Shown here: positions 56,671-64,000 of the stretch, one piece after another
How positions within the stretch are numbered: position 1 is the first letter of the stretch
Layout of the letters: the number at the start of each line of letters is the position of its first letter
NCBI RefSeq assembly: GCF_001957125.1
Contig: NZ_MPHJ01000004.1
Span: forward strand, 62,085 to 126,084
From: Shewanella sp. UCD-KL12
Lineage (GTDB): Bacteria > Pseudomonadota > Gammaproteobacteria > Enterobacterales > Shewanellaceae
Reading direction: 5' to 3'
DNA: 64,000 nucleotides
The notes under the pieces: model-generated
Seen by the model: the letters and a program-made list of their open reading frames with translations, nothing else
Told to the model about the DNA's origin: nothing
Databases searched by the model: none
Made by a program: the position numbers and the translations under genes

Positions 56671-58335
56671 TTGAGTATTCATGAACGAGCAGGGCAGATC
56701 GCACAGCAAAAAGATCTAGTTAACATTCCCAAATTAATGAGTCATTATTTTTCAATTACCCCAGATGTTTCTATTGACGCCCAGCGTGTTTGTTTTGGTA
56801 CCTCTGGCCACCGTGGAAGCTCATTGAAAACGAGTTTCAATCAACAGCACATCTTAGCAATAACCCAAGCTGTTGTTGATTATAGAGCCAGTGCAAATAT
56901 TCTTGGCCCGCTATATCTTGGTATAGACACTCATGCCTTGTCTCAGGCAGCTTTTATCAGCGCCATTGAAGTGTTAGTTGCCAATAATGTGCAAGTTGTC
57001 GTACATAAAGCGGATGGCTTTACACCTACACCTGTGGTGTCTCATTCAATCATTAATGCTAACCGTTCGAGCAAACTTAATGGTGATGAACTTGCCGATG
57101 GGCTTATCGTTACTCCTTCGCATAATCCTCCACAAGATGGCGGTATTAAGTATAACCCGCCACACGGTGGCCCTGCTGAAGGTGAGATAACTCAATGGAT
57201 TGAAAATAGAGCAAATCAATACTTGAAAGACCAATTAATTGGGGTCAATCGAATTGAGTTCACACAAGCGTTAACGTCGCCTTTAATTGATCAGCAAGAT
57301 CTGATTACGCCATATGTTGAAGATTTGGCATCTGTTATCGATATGGAAGCAATCGCAAATGCAAATGTCCGCTTAGGAGTCGATCCACTGGGTGGCTCTG
57401 GTATTCATTACTGGGCAAAAATTGCTGCGTATTACGGTCTAGATATCACCTTGGTTAATGATAGTATCGACCCAAGTTTCAGTTTCATGCCACTAGATAA
57501 AGATGGCAAGATTCGTATGGATTGCTCATCACCTTTTGCTATGGCAGGGCTCCTTAAACAACAAGAACAGTTTGATCTTTGTGTCGGTAATGATCCTGAT
57601 TACGATCGCCACGGGATCGTATGCCCAGGCTTTGGCTTAATGAATCCTAATCACTTTCTTGCGGTAGCCATTGACTATCTTGTTACCCATAGACCTGATT
57701 GGTCTGAAGCGTTAATTATCGGTAAAACCCTCGTCTCTAGCGCCATGATAGACAAAGTGTGTCAGCAGCATGGAAAAACTATGAGCGAAGTCCCTGTTGG
57801 CTTTAAATGGTTTGTAGAGGGGTTAGGTAACGCAACACTGGCTTTTGGTGGTGAAGAGAGTGCTGGCGCAGCTTTTTTACGTAGAGATGGTAGTACTTGG
57901 TGTACCGACAAAGACGGCTTTATCCTTGCGCTATTAGCCGCTGAAATTCTTGCAGTGACAGGGAAAAGTCCATCTGAGCGATATAACGAGTTAGTGGGCT
58001 TACATGGTGAGAGTTTCTACCAGCGAGTCGATAGCCCAGTGGAAGCCAGTAAAAAAGCGAAGTTTGCAGGTATCCTTAAAACGTCAGTTAATATTAATAC
58101 CTTAGGTACTGAGCAGTTAGCCGGTGAAAAGATAGTAACCGTGCTGACGAAGGCCCCAGGTAATGGGGCTGAGATTGGTGGTATCAAAGTTGTTACTGAA
58201 AATGCTTGGTTTGCAGCACGTCCATCAGGTACTGAAGCCTTGTTTAAAATCTATGGTGAGAGCTTTATCAGTCAAGAGCACTTAGAGCAAGTGATTGCTG
58301 AAGCACAAGCGATTATTGATGGTTTACTAAGTTAA
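56671..58335 (+). CDS. pgm: Phosphoglucomutase
   Basis: Alpha-D-phosphohexomutase of about 554 residues interconverting glucose 1- and 6-phosphate. The N-terminal FGTSGHRGSS, the phosphoserine loop LIVTPSHNPPQDGG near residue 149, the metal loop GNDPDYDRHG near 308, the sugar-binding FGGEESAGA near 393 and the phosphate loop ARPSGTEALFKIY near 515 are all intact. I chose TTG 56671, six bases after AAGGAG, matching the SIHERAG start seen in E. coli Pgm. It supplies glucose 1-phosphate, which also feeds dTDP-rhamnose synthesis needed by EarP. Confidence 0.95.
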   Translation: MSIHERAGQIAQQKDLVNIPKLMSHYFSITPDVSIDAQRVCFGTSGHRGSSLKTSFNQQHILAITQAVVDYRASANILGPLYLGIDTHALSQAAFISAIEVLVANNVQVVVHKADGFTPTPVVSHSIINANRSSKLNGDELADGLIVTPSHNPPQDGGIKYNPPHGGPAEGEITQWIENRANQYLKDQLIGVNRIEFTQALTSPLIDQQDLITPYVEDLASVIDMEAIANANVRLGVDPLGGSGIHYWAKIAAYYGLDITLVNDSIDPSFSFMPLDKDGKIRMDCSSPFAMAGLLKQQEQFDLCVGNDPDYDRHGIVCPGFGLMNPNHFLAVAIDYLVTHRPDWSEALIIGKTLVSSAMIDKVCQQHGKTMSEVPVGFKWFVEGLGNATLAFGGEESAGAAFLRRDGSTWCTDKDGFILALLAAEILAVTGKSPSERYNELVGLHGESFYQRVDSPVEASKKAKFAGILKTSVNINTLGTEQLAGEKIVTVLTKAPGNGAEIGGIKVVTENAWFAARPSGTEALFKIYGESFISQEHLEQVIAEAQAIIDGLLS

Positions 58336-58348
58336 AAGCTGTCCTAGA

Positions 58349-58383
58349 TAGAAGTGCCTAGTCGCTAGGTCTCGGCACTTCTA
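58349..58383. terminator. Hairpin between convergent pgm and msrA
   Basis: Inverted repeat TAGAAGTGCC / GGCACTTCTA with a 15-base loop, between two convergent genes. T runs are short on both sides. Confidence 0.7.
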
Positions 58384-58398
58384 TTAAAAGATCTGTTA

Positions 58399-58878
58399 TT
58401 AAAAAGAGATATGACAGCTTGGGAGGTTATTCTTTTCAAGGTAGTTCTGATGATACTCTTCAGCAAGGTTGAAGGTAAGGGCCGGTACTATCTCTGTTAC
58501 TATTTGCCTTTCCCCCCATTTAGCGCTTTTGATTAACGCGAGTTTTGATTGCTCTGCAATGTGTTTCTGCTGTTTATCATGGAAGAAGATAGCGCTGCGA
58601 TATTGGGAACCAATATCACCACCTTGTCGGTTTAATGTCGTCGGGTTATGGTTCTGCCAAAATACGTTTAATAGTGCTTCAAAAGAAACTTGGGTTTCAT
58701 CATATTCAACTTCAACAACCTCTGCGTGACCTGTGTGGCCAGCTTTTACCTCTGCATAAGTATTACATGCATCGTTTCCACCCATATAGCCGCAACGAGT
58801 ATGTTTAACCCCTGAGATTTCATTAAAAAAATATTCTACGCCCCAAAAGCAGCCAGCGCCAAACGTTGCAATTGCCAT
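58399..58878 (-). CDS. msrA: Peptide methionine sulfoxide reductase MsrA
   Basis: A 159-residue short-form MsrA that reduces S-methionine sulfoxide. The active Cys10 is in AGCFWGVEYFF, with GYMGG near 31, GHAEVVEVEYD near 50 and the IGSQYRSAIF substrate loop near 86. A single C-terminal Cys155 could act as the resolving residue. No msrB lies nearby. Confidence 0.95.
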   Translation of the reverse strand: MAIATFGAGCFWGVEYFFNEISGVKHTRCGYMGGNDACNTYAEVKAGHTGHAEVVEVEYDETQVSFEALLNVFWQNHNPTTLNRQGGDIGSQYRSAIFFHDKQQKHIAEQSKLALIKSAKWGERQIVTEIVPALTFNLAEEYHQNYLEKNNLPSCHISF

Positions 58879-58883
58879 ATCAA

Positions 58884-59075
58884 CCTCATTACTGCACTAA
58901 ATCAAAAATCAAAAATCAATAATCAAACAAAATGCTAACCAGAGATAAAACAGAAATACAACCGTCTGGATGGCTAGACGTCTTGAGTGTGTCTTTTCTG
59001 CTAATGATTTGCAAGGCCTAATTCATCATTAAGTAAAGATAATATTTGATGAGCTGATAAATAGCTGACGTGGGG
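58884..59075. other. Intergenic region upstream of msrA
   Basis: It holds the msrA promoter. A short AATCAAAAATCAAAAATCAATAATCAAAC stretch of AATCAAA-type repeats lies at about 58899-58927. I see nothing else until the inverted-repeat element begins at 59076. Confidence 0.35.
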
Positions 59076-59345
59076 TTATACCAATCAGTATAAGAAAGTG
59101 ATCTACTCAGAACTATTTTTGGCAAACTAATTCGAGGCGAATAAATGATGCAATGGTGATCCCTTGTGAAGTTATTCAACGAAGAAATAGGCAGCCAAAA
59201 AAGCTCCCAAGGGGCGAGTCTTAGCGGTTCTGATGCGGTGTTAACGAATTTGAACGTAGAGCAACTAAGCCCTTCATTCGCTGCCTTGCCTCAGAAGCGC
59301 TAAACTCTCGCTGAGCGATCACATCTTTATACTGATTGGTATTAA
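59076..59345. mobile_element. MITE-like element with 28-29-bp terminal inverted repeats
   Basis: The left end (59076-59103, beginning TTATACCAATCAGTATAAG and ending GTGATC) and the reverse complement of the right end (59317-59345, beginning TTAATACCAATCAGTATAA and ending GTGATC) agree at about 25 of 29 positions. The 270-base element has no coding capacity, so it is a miniature inverted-repeat element presumably moved by a transposase encoded elsewhere. A target duplication cannot be fixed by eye (possibly TA or TTAA). The right end lies about 108 bases before astE and could affect its transcription. Confidence 0.75.
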
Positions 59346-59453
59346 GTGTTATTATTCTAAGCAATAGATTTTTCATATAAAAATAAATGGATCTTACCTA
59401 CTGTGAGTGACTTATAGACTGCAGTTCTGGGTAAGGCGATTAAGGAGAATTTT

Positions 59454-60503
59454 GTGTTACAAGCACTAACTGACTCACAAGACTTTTTGAAGTTCACATT
59501 AGATAACCCGCAACATTTTGAGGGCGGCGAGCGTTTTACCATAGGTGAACATACAGACGTAGAAGTGTGGGACACAGGTGTGATTGTTTTTGAACCTAAA
59601 AGCATCACAGCGGCCTCTGCTGAACATAAAGATATCGTACTTTCATGTGCTGTTCATGGTAATGAAACCGCACCTATTGAGCTCTGCAATGAATTAGTCA
59701 AGGCGCTATTACAAGAAAAGATTATTGCTAAACAAAGAGTGCTATTTTTATTTGGTAACCCGCCAGCAATCATTAACGGAACGCGCTTTATTGAGGAAAA
59801 TCTCAACCGTTTGTTTAATGGTGCACATTCTGCGGGCGAAGGTCTCGTCAACCCCGAGCGCATAAGAGCGAAGAAGCTCGAGCACTATGTTGATCAGTTC
59901 TTTGCTGCATCGAACTCTCCAAAGCAGCGTATTCATTACGATTTACATACGGCGATACGTGCATCAAAACATGAGAAGTTTGCCATTTACCCATTCCGTC
60001 CTGGTAGAAAATACAGTAGTGAGCAGATCATGTTCCTGGAAGCTTGTGGCATAGACACCATACTGTTTCATCATGAACCAACTACAACATTTAGCTATTA
60101 CTCTTCAAAAAACTATCAGGCTGATGCTTTTACCATTGAGCTGGGTAAAGTGTTGCCTTTTGGTCAGAATGATATGACGCGGTTTATAGCACTTAAAGAG
60201 ATGTTAAATCGCTTAATCACTGACAGCCCTCTAGATCTAGGTGAATTTGATGAAACCAAAGTGAATCTTTATCAGGTTTGCCGCGCGATTAATAAAGGGG
60301 TTGAAGATTTTGAGTTCACCTTTGCAAATGATGTCGAAAATTTTACTGCTTTCCCTAAAGGTTACATCCTAGCAAAAGAGGGGGGGACGGCAATTAAAGT
60401 TGAGCATGACGTTGAAGCGATCGTTTTTCCAAATGCAAAGGTCCCTGTGGGGCAAAGAACCGTTTTATGTTTAAAGCCTGCGAGCACCGACAATATTGGC
60501 TAG
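59454..60503 (+). CDS. astE: Succinylglutamate desuccinylase
   Basis: A 349-residue zinc carboxypeptidase-fold enzyme catalysing the last step of the arginine succinyltransferase pathway (succinylglutamate to glutamate and succinate). Zinc ligands are His and Glu in [11 protein letters not shown] near residues 66-69 and His in [11 protein letters not shown] near 163; the catalytic Glu is in [12 protein letters not shown] near 228. The GTG start is eight bases after AAGGAG. The other ast genes are not in the window, so it is an isolated gene here. Confidence 0.92.
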   Translation: MLQALTDSQDFLKFTLDNPQHFEGGERFTIGEHTDVEVWDTGVIVFEPKSITAASAEHKDIVLSCAVHGNETAPIELCNELVKALLQEKIIAKQRVLFLFGNPPAIINGTRFIEENLNRLFNGAHSAGEGLVNPERIRAKKLEHYVDQFFAASNSPKQRIHYDLHTAIRASKHEKFAIYPFRPGRKYSSEQIMFLEACGIDTILFHHEPTTTFSYYSSKNYQADAFTIELGKVLPFGQNDMTRFIALKEMLNRLITDSPLDLGEFDETKVNLYQVCRAINKGVEDFEFTFANDVENFTAFPKGYILAKEGGTAIKVEHDVEAIVFPNAKVPVGQRTVLCLKPASTDNIG

Positions 60504-60596
60504 TTAGTAAGGGCGTCGACTATGTTGTAAAGCTAAACATACGCATGCACCAAGTGTTAGTTTTTATTCAAGCTAATGCAATGGTTGCTTGCAAGT

Positions 60597-60610
60597 TTAC
60601 GTTAACGTAA
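60597..60610. promoter_or_regulatory. Perfect palindrome TTACGTTAACGTAA upstream of the bkd operon
   Basis: A 14-base perfect palindrome 87 bases before the E1 alpha start, in the expected promoter region. From memory it resembles sites of the MerR-family regulator LiuR, which controls branched-chain amino acid catabolism in Shewanella and relatives. No liuR gene is in the window. Confidence 0.5.
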
Positions 60611-60697
60611 TGTCTTTCCCGCGTATTACAACAAATGCTGATCCGCTCAACAGAGCGATCAATACAGAACAAAGCACTCAGCTGATAAGAGAATATT

Positions 60698-61876
60698 ATG
60701 AGCAACGCAACAAGCGATAATGAGACTGTCCATCGCGTCAGTTTTCTCGACAGGGATTCAGTGAATATCCCTATTTTAAAAGTATTGCAAGCCGACGGTA
60801 CTGTGTACGACAAAGCCGTACTGCCAGCTATTGATGAAGCGTTAGCTCATCGCATTTATGATACATGCGTATTTACGCGTGTTTTAGACGAACGTATGCT
60901 CGGCGCACAAAGGCAAGGGCGTATCAGTTTTTATATGACCTGTACTGGTGAAGAAGCCTCTATTATTGGCAGTACAGCATCATTAGATGATGAAGATGTC
61001 ATTTTAGCTCAGTATCGCGAGCATGCAGCTATTCGTTACCGTGGTTTTACTACTGAACAGTTTATGAATCAGTTGTTCAGTAATGAAAAAGATCTTGGTA
61101 AAGGTCGACAGATGCCAATCCATTACGGCAGTGCAGCGTTAAATTATCAAACAATTTCATCGCCGTTAGCGACGCAGATCCCACAAGCAACGGGCGTTGG
61201 TTACAGTTTTAAGATGCAAGGTAAGCGCAATGTTGCCATCTGTTATTTTGGCGAAGGCGCAGCATCAGAAGGAGATTTTCACGCTGGCTTAAATATGGCC
61301 GCAGTGCTTAACTCTCCAACCATCTTTTTTTGTAGAAACAATGGCTATGCCATCTCAACACCCACTACAGAGCAGTTTTCTGGTAATGGTATTGCTAGTC
61401 GTGGCCCTGGCTACGGTATGCACACAATACGCGTTGATGGTAACGACATGTTGGCAGTGCTTGCAGCCACTCAACAGGCTCGCGCTTATGCGGTAGAAAA
61501 TAATGCGCCTGTATTAATAGAAGCGATGACCTATCGCCTTGGCGCACACTCATCATCTGATGACCCATCAGGTTACCGCTCTAAAGATGAAGAGGCTAAA
61601 TGGCAGCAACATGATCCCGTTAAGCGTTTTAAACTTTGGATGATTAACAAAGGTTGGTTGACCGAAAAGCAAGATAGCGACATGTACGAAAAGTATCGAA
61701 AAGAGGTACTTGAAGAGCTGAAACTGGCTGAGAAGCGACCTATGTGTATGCTTGATACCTTAATCGAAGATGTCTACGACACACCGACGCCTCGCTTACA
61801 GCAACAATTAAAGTCGCTTAAAAAGCACCTTAAAAAATACCCGGATTCATATCCACACAGTAAAGGGAGAGTTTAA
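60698..61876 (+). CDS. bkdA1: Branched-chain 2-oxoacid dehydrogenase E1 alpha subunit
   Basis: A 392-residue ThDP-dependent decarboxylase subunit. The ThDP/Mg motif is FGEGAASEGDFHAGLNMAAV near residue 185, with the loop YRLGAHSSSDDPSGYRS near residues 278-294 containing the phosphorylation-loop-like serines of the BCKDH family. QYREHAAIRYRGF near 108 and the N-terminal extension also fit BCKDH, not PDH. It decarboxylates the 2-oxo acids of Val, Leu and Ile. It is followed three bases later by E1 beta. Confidence 0.92.
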   Translation: MSNATSDNETVHRVSFLDRDSVNIPILKVLQADGTVYDKAVLPAIDEALAHRIYDTCVFTRVLDERMLGAQRQGRISFYMTCTGEEASIIGSTASLDDEDVILAQYREHAAIRYRGFTTEQFMNQLFSNEKDLGKGRQMPIHYGSAALNYQTISSPLATQIPQATGVGYSFKMQGKRNVAICYFGEGAASEGDFHAGLNMAAVLNSPTIFFCRNNGYAISTPTTEQFSGNGIASRGPGYGMHTIRVDGNDMLAVLAATQQARAYAVENNAPVLIEAMTYRLGAHSSSDDPSGYRSKDEEAKWQQHDPVKRFKLWMINKGWLTEKQDSDMYEKYRKEVLEELKLAEKRPMCMLDTLIEDVYDTPTPRLQQQLKSLKKHLKKYPDSYPHSKGRV

Positions 61877-61879
61877 GCC

Positions 61880-62857
61880 GTGGCTCAGATTAATATGTTA
61901 CAAGCCATCAATGATGCCCTGAGTACTGCGATGGAGACGGATGATAAAGCGGTACTTTTTGGTGAAGATGTTGGCCATTTTGGTGGTGTGTTCCGTGCAA
62001 CTTCTGGTTTACAGGAAAAGTTTGGTAGAGAGCGCTGTTTTAACTCTCCATTGACCGAGCAAGGTATTGCAGGTTTTGCTAACGGGTTAGCTTCAAACGG
62101 TATGACTGCAATTGCTGAAATTCAGTTTGCTGATTATATCTTCCCAGCTATCGATCAAATCGTTAATGAGACTGCAAAATTTAGATACCGTAGTGGTAAT
62201 GAGTTTAATGTTGGTGGTGTTACATTCAGAACCCCATATGGCGGGGGCATAGCTGGCGGTCATTATCATTCTCAATCACCAGAAGCGTATTTCACTCAAA
62301 CCGCTGGGTTAAAAGTGGTTGTGCCTCGTAACGCCTATCAAGCTAAAGGGCTATTACTTGCCTCTATTCGTGATAATAACCCTGTTATCTTCTTCGAGCC
62401 TAAACGCTTGTATCGAGCGAATGTCGGAGAAGTGCCTGATGAAGAATATGAGATTGAACTTGGCAAAGCCGAGATCGTGCGAGAGGGTAAAGATATTAGC
62501 TTACTCGCTTGGGGCGCGCAGATGGAGATCATAGAAGCTGCTGCTGATATGGCTGCAAAGAAAGGCATATCATGTGAAATCATAGACCTGAGAACCTTAG
62601 CACCTTGGGATGTTGAAACCGTTGCTGCTTCTGTGAAAAAGACAGGGCGATTATTAATTAATCATGAAGCACCACTCACTGGAGGTTTTGCTGGCGAGAT
62701 AGCTGCAACCATCCAAGAAGAGTGTTTCTTACACCTAGAATCACCTATCGCTCGGGTTTGTGGTCTAGACACACCATATCCTCTTATCCATGAAAAAGAG
62801 TACATGCCTGACGCGCTTAAGACTTTTGAAGCGATAAAAGCTACAGTAAATTTTTAG
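61880..62857 (+). CDS. bkdA2: Branched-chain 2-oxoacid dehydrogenase E1 beta subunit
   Basis: A 325-residue transketolase-like beta subunit that completes the ThDP site. Characteristic segments are [19 protein letters not shown] near residue 27, [18 protein letters not shown] near 54, [24 protein letters not shown] near 114 and [13 protein letters not shown] near 236. The start is GTG. E2 begins nine bases after its stop, so the three genes form one operon. Confidence 0.94.
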   Translation: MAQINMLQAINDALSTAMETDDKAVLFGEDVGHFGGVFRATSGLQEKFGRERCFNSPLTEQGIAGFANGLASNGMTAIAEIQFADYIFPAIDQIVNETAKFRYRSGNEFNVGGVTFRTPYGGGIAGGHYHSQSPEAYFTQTAGLKVVVPRNAYQAKGLLLASIRDNNPVIFFEPKRLYRANVGEVPDEEYEIELGKAEIVREGKDISLLAWGAQMEIIEAAADMAAKKGISCEIIDLRTLAPWDVETVAASVKKTGRLLINHEAPLTGGFAGEIAATIQEECFLHLESPIARVCGLDTPYPLIHEKEYMPDALKTFEAIKATVNF

Positions 62858-62866
62858 GAGCCAGGC

Positions 62867-64000
62867 ATGATTAAAGATTTTATTCTTCCCGATATTGGTG
62901 AAGGGGTTGTTGAATGTGAGTTGGTTGAATGGCTGGTAAACGAAGGTGATATTGTCACCGAAGACCAACCGATTGCCGATGTCATGACCGATAAAGCATT
63001 AGTGCAAATTCCTGCGCCTCATGGTGGAGTTATCAAGAAACTTCACTATGCAAAAGGTGAGATTGCCAAGGTACATGCTCCGTTGTACTCTGTTGAAATT
63101 AATGGCTCTGAGCAAGTTGTAAGTGAAGGGGATATTTCAGTTGATACACCTGAAGAGCAACATGAGCATAGTTTCAGTGAAAATATTTCACTGCCATTAA
63201 ATAGCGATATATCAGTTGAGACAGCTGGATTGTCTGTTCAAATAGAAGAGTTCTTATTGCCCGATATTGGGGAAGGCATTGTTGAGTGTGAGCTTGTCGA
63301 GTGGCTAGTTAATGAGGGGGATATTGTCGTAGAAGATCAACCCATTGCTGATGTTATGACCGACAAAGCTCTGGTACAAATCCCTGCGATTAAATCGGGA
63401 AAAATTGCAAAGCTTCACTACCGTAAAGGGCAACTTGCAAAGGTACACGAGCCGTTATTTTCCGTTGAAGTGGCATCTGAAACAGCTGTTGAGTTAGAGT
63501 CTCAAGTTACACAAAGCATACCTAAGCAGGCGACTGATAGCGGTATCAGTGAGCCAGTTGCTCAAGGTAAAGCACTTGCAAGTCCCGCTGTCAGGCGCTT
63601 AGCCAGAAGTTTAGATATCAATATCGCTTCTGTCACGGGTACTGGTAAAAATGGTCGTGTATATAAAGAAGACATTGAGCGTCATCATTCAAGTCATCTA
63701 GCACAAGGTTCAACCTATGTATCTTCAGAGGATACTCGCAGTGATAAGGTGAGTACCGATACAAGTTATGTCGTAGATCAAACGACGAGTAATGTTAGTA
63801 ATCGGGTCGAGCCGATACGTGGCGTACAAGCGGTCATGGCTAAAATGATGAGTGAATCAGTATCGACTATTCCTCACTTTACCTATTGTGAAGAGATAGA
63901 TCTGACAGAGCTTGTTCAGTTACGTGAAGGAATGAAGAAGAAATACTCTACAGATGAGCTTAAGCTCACTATGATGCCTTTCTTTATGAAGTCCTTATCG
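62867..64000 (+). CDS. bkdB: Branched-chain 2-oxoacid dehydrogenase E2, 3' end cut by window
   Basis: Dihydrolipoyl acyltransferase core subunit; 378 codons are visible and the frame is open to the window end. Two lipoyl domains are present, with lipoylated Lys43 and Lys167, both in DVMTDKALVQIPA. An E3/E1-binding domain follows near residues 235-275 (ASPAVRRLARSLDINIASVTGTGKNGRVYKEDI), then the start of the catalytic domain (EPIRGVQAVMAKMMSESVSTIPHFTY). TAGGAG precedes the ATG. Bacterial BCKDH E2 proteins commonly have one lipoyl domain, so the duplication is notable. The catalytic His motif lies beyond the window. Confidence 0.93.
   Translation, partial: MIKDFILPDIGEGVVECELVEWLVNEGDIVTEDQPIADVMTDKALVQIPAPHGGVIKKLHYAKGEIAKVHAPLYSVEINGSEQVVSEGDISVDTPEEQHEHSFSENISLPLNSDISVETAGLSVQIEEFLLPDIGEGIVECELVEWLVNEGDIVVEDQPIADVMTDKALVQIPAIKSGKIAKLHYRKGQLAKVHEPLFSVEVASETAVELESQVTQSIPKQATDSGISEPVAQGKALASPAVRRLARSLDINIASVTGTGKNGRVYKEDIERHHSSHLAQGSTYVSSEDTRSDKVSTDTSYVVDQTTSNVSNRVEPIRGVQAVMAKMMSESVSTIPHFTYCEEIDLTELVQLREGMKKKYSTDELKLTMMPFFMKSLS

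Overview
The window looks like a contiguous chromosomal segment of a marine gammaproteobacterium, most likely Shewanella or a close relative. The evidence is gene content and order: the block pgm-seqA-ybfF-(DUF2788)-ybfE-fldA, an elongation factor P with Arg at position 32 beside its rhamnosyltransferase EarP, a long-form isocitrate lyase paired with malate synthase G, and an AT-leaning base composition. I ran no similarity search. Identities rest on motifs and family knowledge.

Layout. 1-3.5 kb: the 3' part of an SNF2-family helicase, then an orphan, very short flagellin-like gene. 3.7-7.5 kb: a YjbQ-family gene, then a compact four-gene cluster (TlpA-like thioredoxin, DUF4266 lipoprotein, DUF3570 outer-membrane protein, ApbE flavin transferase). 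7.6-8.9 kb: a membrane diguanylate cyclase. 9.0-14.6 kb: a tightly packed minus-strand operon of six genes encoding a PAPS-type sulfotransferase, two small membrane proteins, an arylsulfotransferase-like beta-propeller, a five-TM alkaline-phosphatase-superfamily enzyme and a small membrane protein. This is the best candidate for an undescribed system. 14.9-16.8 kb: an L,D-transpeptidase and a stand-alone IS630-type DNA-binding domain.

17.6-30.7 kb: a complete Flp/Tad pilus locus in one direction: pilin, prepilin peptidase, an extra AAA+ ATPase, CpaB, secretin, lipoprotein, TadG-like, two TadE-like pseudopilins, TadZ, TadA, TadB, TadC, TadD. 30.8-38.9 kb: housekeeping genes (asnS, a CoA-type Nudix hydrolase, pabB, class I fumarase, an S9 peptidase). 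39.5-44.5 kb: the glyoxylate shunt, with a LysR regulator between aceA and glcB. 44.5-53.7 kb: adhE, a MarC-family protein, dgt and yfbR (nucleotide pool), alaA, efp and earP. 53.8-58.9 kb: the fldA-ybfE-DUF2788-ybfF / seqA-pgm block and msrA. 58.9-64 kb: a miniature inverted-repeat element, astE, and the branched-chain 2-oxoacid dehydrogenase operon (E1 alpha, E1 beta, and E2 cut by the window end).

Many starts were moved from the longest reading frame to an internal codon with a better ribosome binding site or signal peptide. Each entry says so. Intrinsic terminators lie between several convergent units and help define operons.
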